The notes under the pieces are model-generated. The model ran no database searches and was not told the DNA's origin. It worked only from the letters and a program-made list of their open reading frames with translations. Both the position numbers and the translations under genes were made by a program. 26,084 nucleotides of DNA from an uncultured Sphingopyxis sp. (GTDB lineage: Bacteria > Pseudomonadota > Alphaproteobacteria > Sphingomonadales > Sphingomonadaceae): contig CAKZIN010000081.1 of the NCBI GenBank assembly GCA_936933955.1, positions 1-26,084 of the forward strand. Direction: 5' to 3'. Shown one piece after another: positions 23,945 through 26,084 of this stretch (position 1 is its first letter; the number at the start of each line of letters is the position of its first letter).

Positions 23945-25225
23945 TCAGACCAGCGCGCCCTGGAGCAGCTTGGGTAGATCGCCAAGTTCGCCGCGCGCTT
24001 CCTGCATGAAGAAGCGGCGCGCCATGTCGCTGCGCTGGACCATGCCGAGCCCAAAGCGCCGCGCCGCGCTCGCCGCTCGCCCGGGCACGCCGAACAGCCG
24101 CGTCAGCGTGTCCGTCGCCGCCGACACCGATAGCGCGTCGATTCCACGCCAGCGATCGTAGCGCTTCAGGATCTGCGCATCACCGAGGTCGAGCCCCAGC
24201 CGGTCGCCCTCCACCAGCACCTCCACCAGCGTCGCCACGTCGCGAAGCCCGAGGTTGAAGCCCTGCCCTGCGATCGGGTGGATGCCATGCGCCGCGTCGC
24301 CCACCAGCACCACGCGATCGTCGATCATCCGCCCGGCGTGGTGGAAGCTGAGCGGATACATGGAGCGCGGCGCGATCTCCGCGATCTCTCCGAAAATACC
24401 GCCCATGCGCTGCTGCAATTCGTGCGCAAAGCCACGTTGGCCGAGCTTGAGATAGGCCGCCGCGTCTCCTTCGCGCATCGACCAGACGAACGCGCAACGG
24501 TGGCGGTAGAGGGCGGCGCCTTCGTCGAGATCGTTGAGCGGCAGCAGCGCAAAGGGGCCCGCGGGGTAGAAAATCTCGTACGCAGTGCCTTCGTGCGGCA
24601 GCTCGTGCGCGATCGCGCCGACGATCGCCTCGTGGCGGTAGCCCCAGCGCGCGGCGCCGATCCCGAGCTCCTCGCGCGTCGGCGATTTGCGTCCCTCTGC
24701 GACGATCATCAGCGGCGCGCGCACTCGCGCTCCGTCGGTGAGCGTCAGGGTCACGCCATGCGCGTCGCGCTCCATCGCGGTGCGGCGATTGGGTGCGCGC
24801 AGGTCGATGCGTGGCTCCGCCGCAACCGCATCCGCCAGCTTCGCGCGCAGGCGAAAGTTTTCGAGCATGTAGCCGAGCGCGCCGTCATCCGCCTTGGGCT
24901 CGAAGCTCAACTCGCCGGGTTCGAGCTGGTCGCTGACCCAGATGCGGTCGATGGCGCAGGCGTGGGGGCGCAGCTCCTCGGCAAGCCCGATCGCTTCCAG
25001 CATCCGCCAGCTCGCCGAAGCGATGGCGGAGGCGCGACCGTCGAACGCAATCCCCTGCTGCGAAGCTGGAGGCGCGGGGTCGATGACGATGCTCGTCAGA
25101 TCATGCGCCGCCAGCGCCAGCGCCAGCGTCTGCCCGATCAGCCCGCCACCGGAGATGATGACGTCGGCGGTGGCGGTGGCCCCATTAGCGGCGGGGACGG
25201 GGCGGTCGGCGATCGCAGTATCCAT
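23945..25225 (-). CDS. UbiH/Coq6 family FAD-dependent monooxygenase
   Basis: Likely hydroxylates the ubiquinone ring, at the membrane surface. The 426-residue product has the FAD dinucleotide motif GGGLIG at 26-31, the DG-type middle region near IVAEGRKSPTREELGIG, and the second FAD motif VVLVGDAAHGIHPIAGQGFN with Asp310. Which ring position it acts on (UbiH, UbiF, UbiI or UbiL type) cannot be settled from this sequence. I chose ATG 25225 (MDTAIADRP); a TTG at 25261 would add 12 residues. There is no Shine-Dalgarno, but TTGAGC lies exactly 36 bases upstream. It is divergent from ftsK. Confidence 0.93.
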   Translation of the reverse strand: MDTAIADRPVPAANGATATADVIISGGGLIGQTLALALAAHDLTSIVIDPAPPASQQGIAFDGRASAIASASWRMLEAIGLAEELRPHACAIDRIWVSDQLEPGELSFEPKADDGALGYMLENFRLRAKLADAVAAEPRIDLRAPNRRTAMERDAHGVTLTLTDGARVRAPLMIVAEGRKSPTREELGIGAARWGYRHEAIVGAIAHELPHEGTAYEIFYPAGPFALLPLNDLDEGAALYRHRCAFVWSMREGDAAAYLKLGQRGFAHELQQRMGGIFGEIAEIAPRSMYPLSFHHAGRMIDDRVVLVGDAAHGIHPIAGQGFNLGLRDVATLVEVLVEGDRLGLDLGDAQILKRYDRWRGIDALSVSAATDTLTRLFGVPGRAASAARRFGLGMVQRSDMARRFFMQEARGELGDLPKLLQGALV

Positions 25226-25333
25226 GGCGCGCGTTGTGCGCGGTCGCGCGGGCAAGCTCAAGAGCGAGCAAGGCCCGTCCCGGAAACACCCCGCCCTTGA
25301 CGGCGAGTCGCGCGGTCGGGCACGATTCCGCGC
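25226..25333. promoter_or_regulatory. Divergent promoters of the ubiH-like gene and ftsK
   Basis: For ftsK, TTGACG (25297-25302) is followed after 18 bases by CACGAT (25321-25326), predicting a start at about 25333-25334, on the ATG. For the monooxygenase, TTGAGC on the minus strand (25261-25256), 17 bases, then CACAAC (25238-25233) predicts a start at about 25225, again on the ATG. Neither gene has a Shine-Dalgarno. The -35 boxes are clear and the -10 boxes weak. Confidence 0.5.
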
Positions 25334-26084
25334 ATGGCCAGCCGATCCCCCGCGCCGCGTTCCGCGCTCGACCCGAGTGCGACCAACCTCCCCCGCGCGG
25401 ACATGCGCGGTGAGTGGGACGGGCTCTTTCGCGGCGTGTTCACCCGCTTTGGTGAGATGCTGGCGGGCGGCGCGGCGATCCTGGTCGCGCTCGCCACCGC
25501 GGCGATGCTGCTGAGCTTCTCGCCCGCCGACCCCAGCTACACCACTGCGGCGTCGGGCCCGGTGCGCAACTGGCTCGGCGCGAGCGGCGCCTATATCGCG
25601 AGCCTGCTGCTGCTGCTGGCGGGCTGGCCGATGCTGCTGCTCAGTGCCAATGTTGGGCTTGGCGGGTGGCGGCTGGCGATGGGGCGCCCGCGCACGCGGC
25701 GCTGGTTCCGCGCGTTGCTCGGCGTCGCCCTCTGCGCCGCCGCGCTCGCCATCTGGGAGAACAGCCCCGAAGCGCTCACGGCAGGCAACGGCGGCGTGCT
25801 GGGCTATGCCGCCGACGCCGCGGTCGACCCGCTCGCGGCGATGCTCAACGAGGGCGGCGCTTTGGCACTCCGCGGCGTGCTCCTGCTCGGCCTCGGCGCG
25901 GCGGGCCTTGCGCTATGGTGGCGCAGCCTCGGCATCGGCGCGCCGTCGCTCGCATTCGTGAGCTCCGCGCTCGGCTGGCTGCGCGCGCGCGGCGTCTCGC
26001 GCAACGCCGCGAGCGAGGATGCGCCGGAGGTGGCCGAAGCGGAGGCGGACAACGAGGACGCCGCCCTCGCCGCCCCCCGCCGCC
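25334..26084 (+). CDS. ftsK: FtsK, N-terminal part (runs off window)
   Basis: The first 250 codons of a DNA translocase of the division septum; the motor and gamma domains lie beyond the window. After a short cytoplasmic start (MASRSPAPRSALDPSATN), four hydrophobic helices are visible: around AAILVALATAAMLLSF, YIASLLLLLAGWPMLLL, FRALLGVALCAAALAIW and LRGVLLLGLGAAGLALW. Between helices 1 and 2 is the typical FtsK segment SPADPSYTTAASGP...NWLGASGAY. The sequence then turns acidic (EDAPEVAEAEADNEDAA), the start of the linker. ATG 25334 gives the expected N-terminus and has no Shine-Dalgarno. The assignment rests on the membrane domain only. Confidence 0.85.
   Translation, partial: MASRSPAPRSALDPSATNLPRADMRGEWDGLFRGVFTRFGEMLAGGAAILVALATAAMLLSFSPADPSYTTAASGPVRNWLGASGAYIASLLLLLAGWPMLLLSANVGLGGWRLAMGRPRTRRWFRALLGVALCAAALAIWENSPEALTAGNGGVLGYAADAAVDPLAAMLNEGGALALRGVLLLGLGAAGLALWWRSLGIGAPSLAFVSSALGWLRARGVSRNAASEDAPEVAEAEADNEDAALAAPRR

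Overview
The window looks like a chromosomal housekeeping segment from an alphaproteobacterium, most likely a sphingomonad (Sphingomonas sensu lato). The evidence is very high G+C with strong third-position G/C bias (long open frames antisense to nearly every gene), the gene runs dapA-smpB and rpmH-rnpA-yidD-yidC-engB, a CIRCE-controlled groESL operon, an HWE/HisKA_2-type orphan kinase, and extragenic palindromes of a kind common in sphingomonads. I see no transposase, integrase, phage gene, CRISPR array, tRNA or rRNA. No stretch has foreign base composition.

Layout. 1-4119 (minus): dapA-smpB, then a 466-bp gene-free stretch packed with three kinds of palindromic repeat, then an M13 zinc metallopeptidase lipoprotein and the start of an unrecognised membrane protein cut by the window edge. 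4250-6781 (plus): a soluble lytic transglycosylase and greB. 6800-12354 (minus): an orphan sensor kinase, aspS, an alpha/beta hydrolase, a PPK2 polyphosphate kinase and a lipoprotein with two META-like repeats; the last three overlap by 1-4 bases and are probably co-transcribed. 12476-14606 (minus): groES-groEL with promoter, CIRCE operator and rho-independent terminator. 14658-16631 (plus): sppA. 16628-18848 (minus): a YifB/ComM AAA+ ATPase and a UPF0126/TRIC-like channel protein. 18971-23932 (plus): a secreted ClpP-fold protein, rpmH, rnpA, yidD, a possible 20-codon bridging ORF, yidC, engB and a glutathione transferase. 23945-25225 (minus): a UbiH/Coq6-type FAD monooxygenase. 25334-end (plus): the N-terminal membrane part of ftsK, cut by the window edge.

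How the genes fit together. The rpmH-engB block groups ribosome and RNase P components with the inner-membrane insertion machinery (YidD, YidC) and a ribosome-assembly GTPase; cistrons there are joined by ATGA or GTGA overlaps. Envelope functions recur (M13 peptidase, Slt, SppA, YidC, FtsK, two lipoproteins), as do stress functions (GroESL, HWE kinase, PPK2, GST).

I did not find a convincing new multi-gene system. The observations most worth checking are: (a) TTGA-type -35 boxes placed 36-37 bases upstream of the start codons of aspS, ubiH-like and ftsK, which predicts leaderless mRNAs; (b) a 20-codon ORF linking yidD to yidC; (c) the divergent secreted ClpP-fold protein beside rpmH; (d) the double-META lipoprotein coupled to PPK2; (e) the composite palindrome cluster at 2403-2731; and (f) AspRS residues suggesting the tRNA-dependent route to Asn-tRNA. 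All statements rest on reading the sequence and on recall of protein families; no database search was run.
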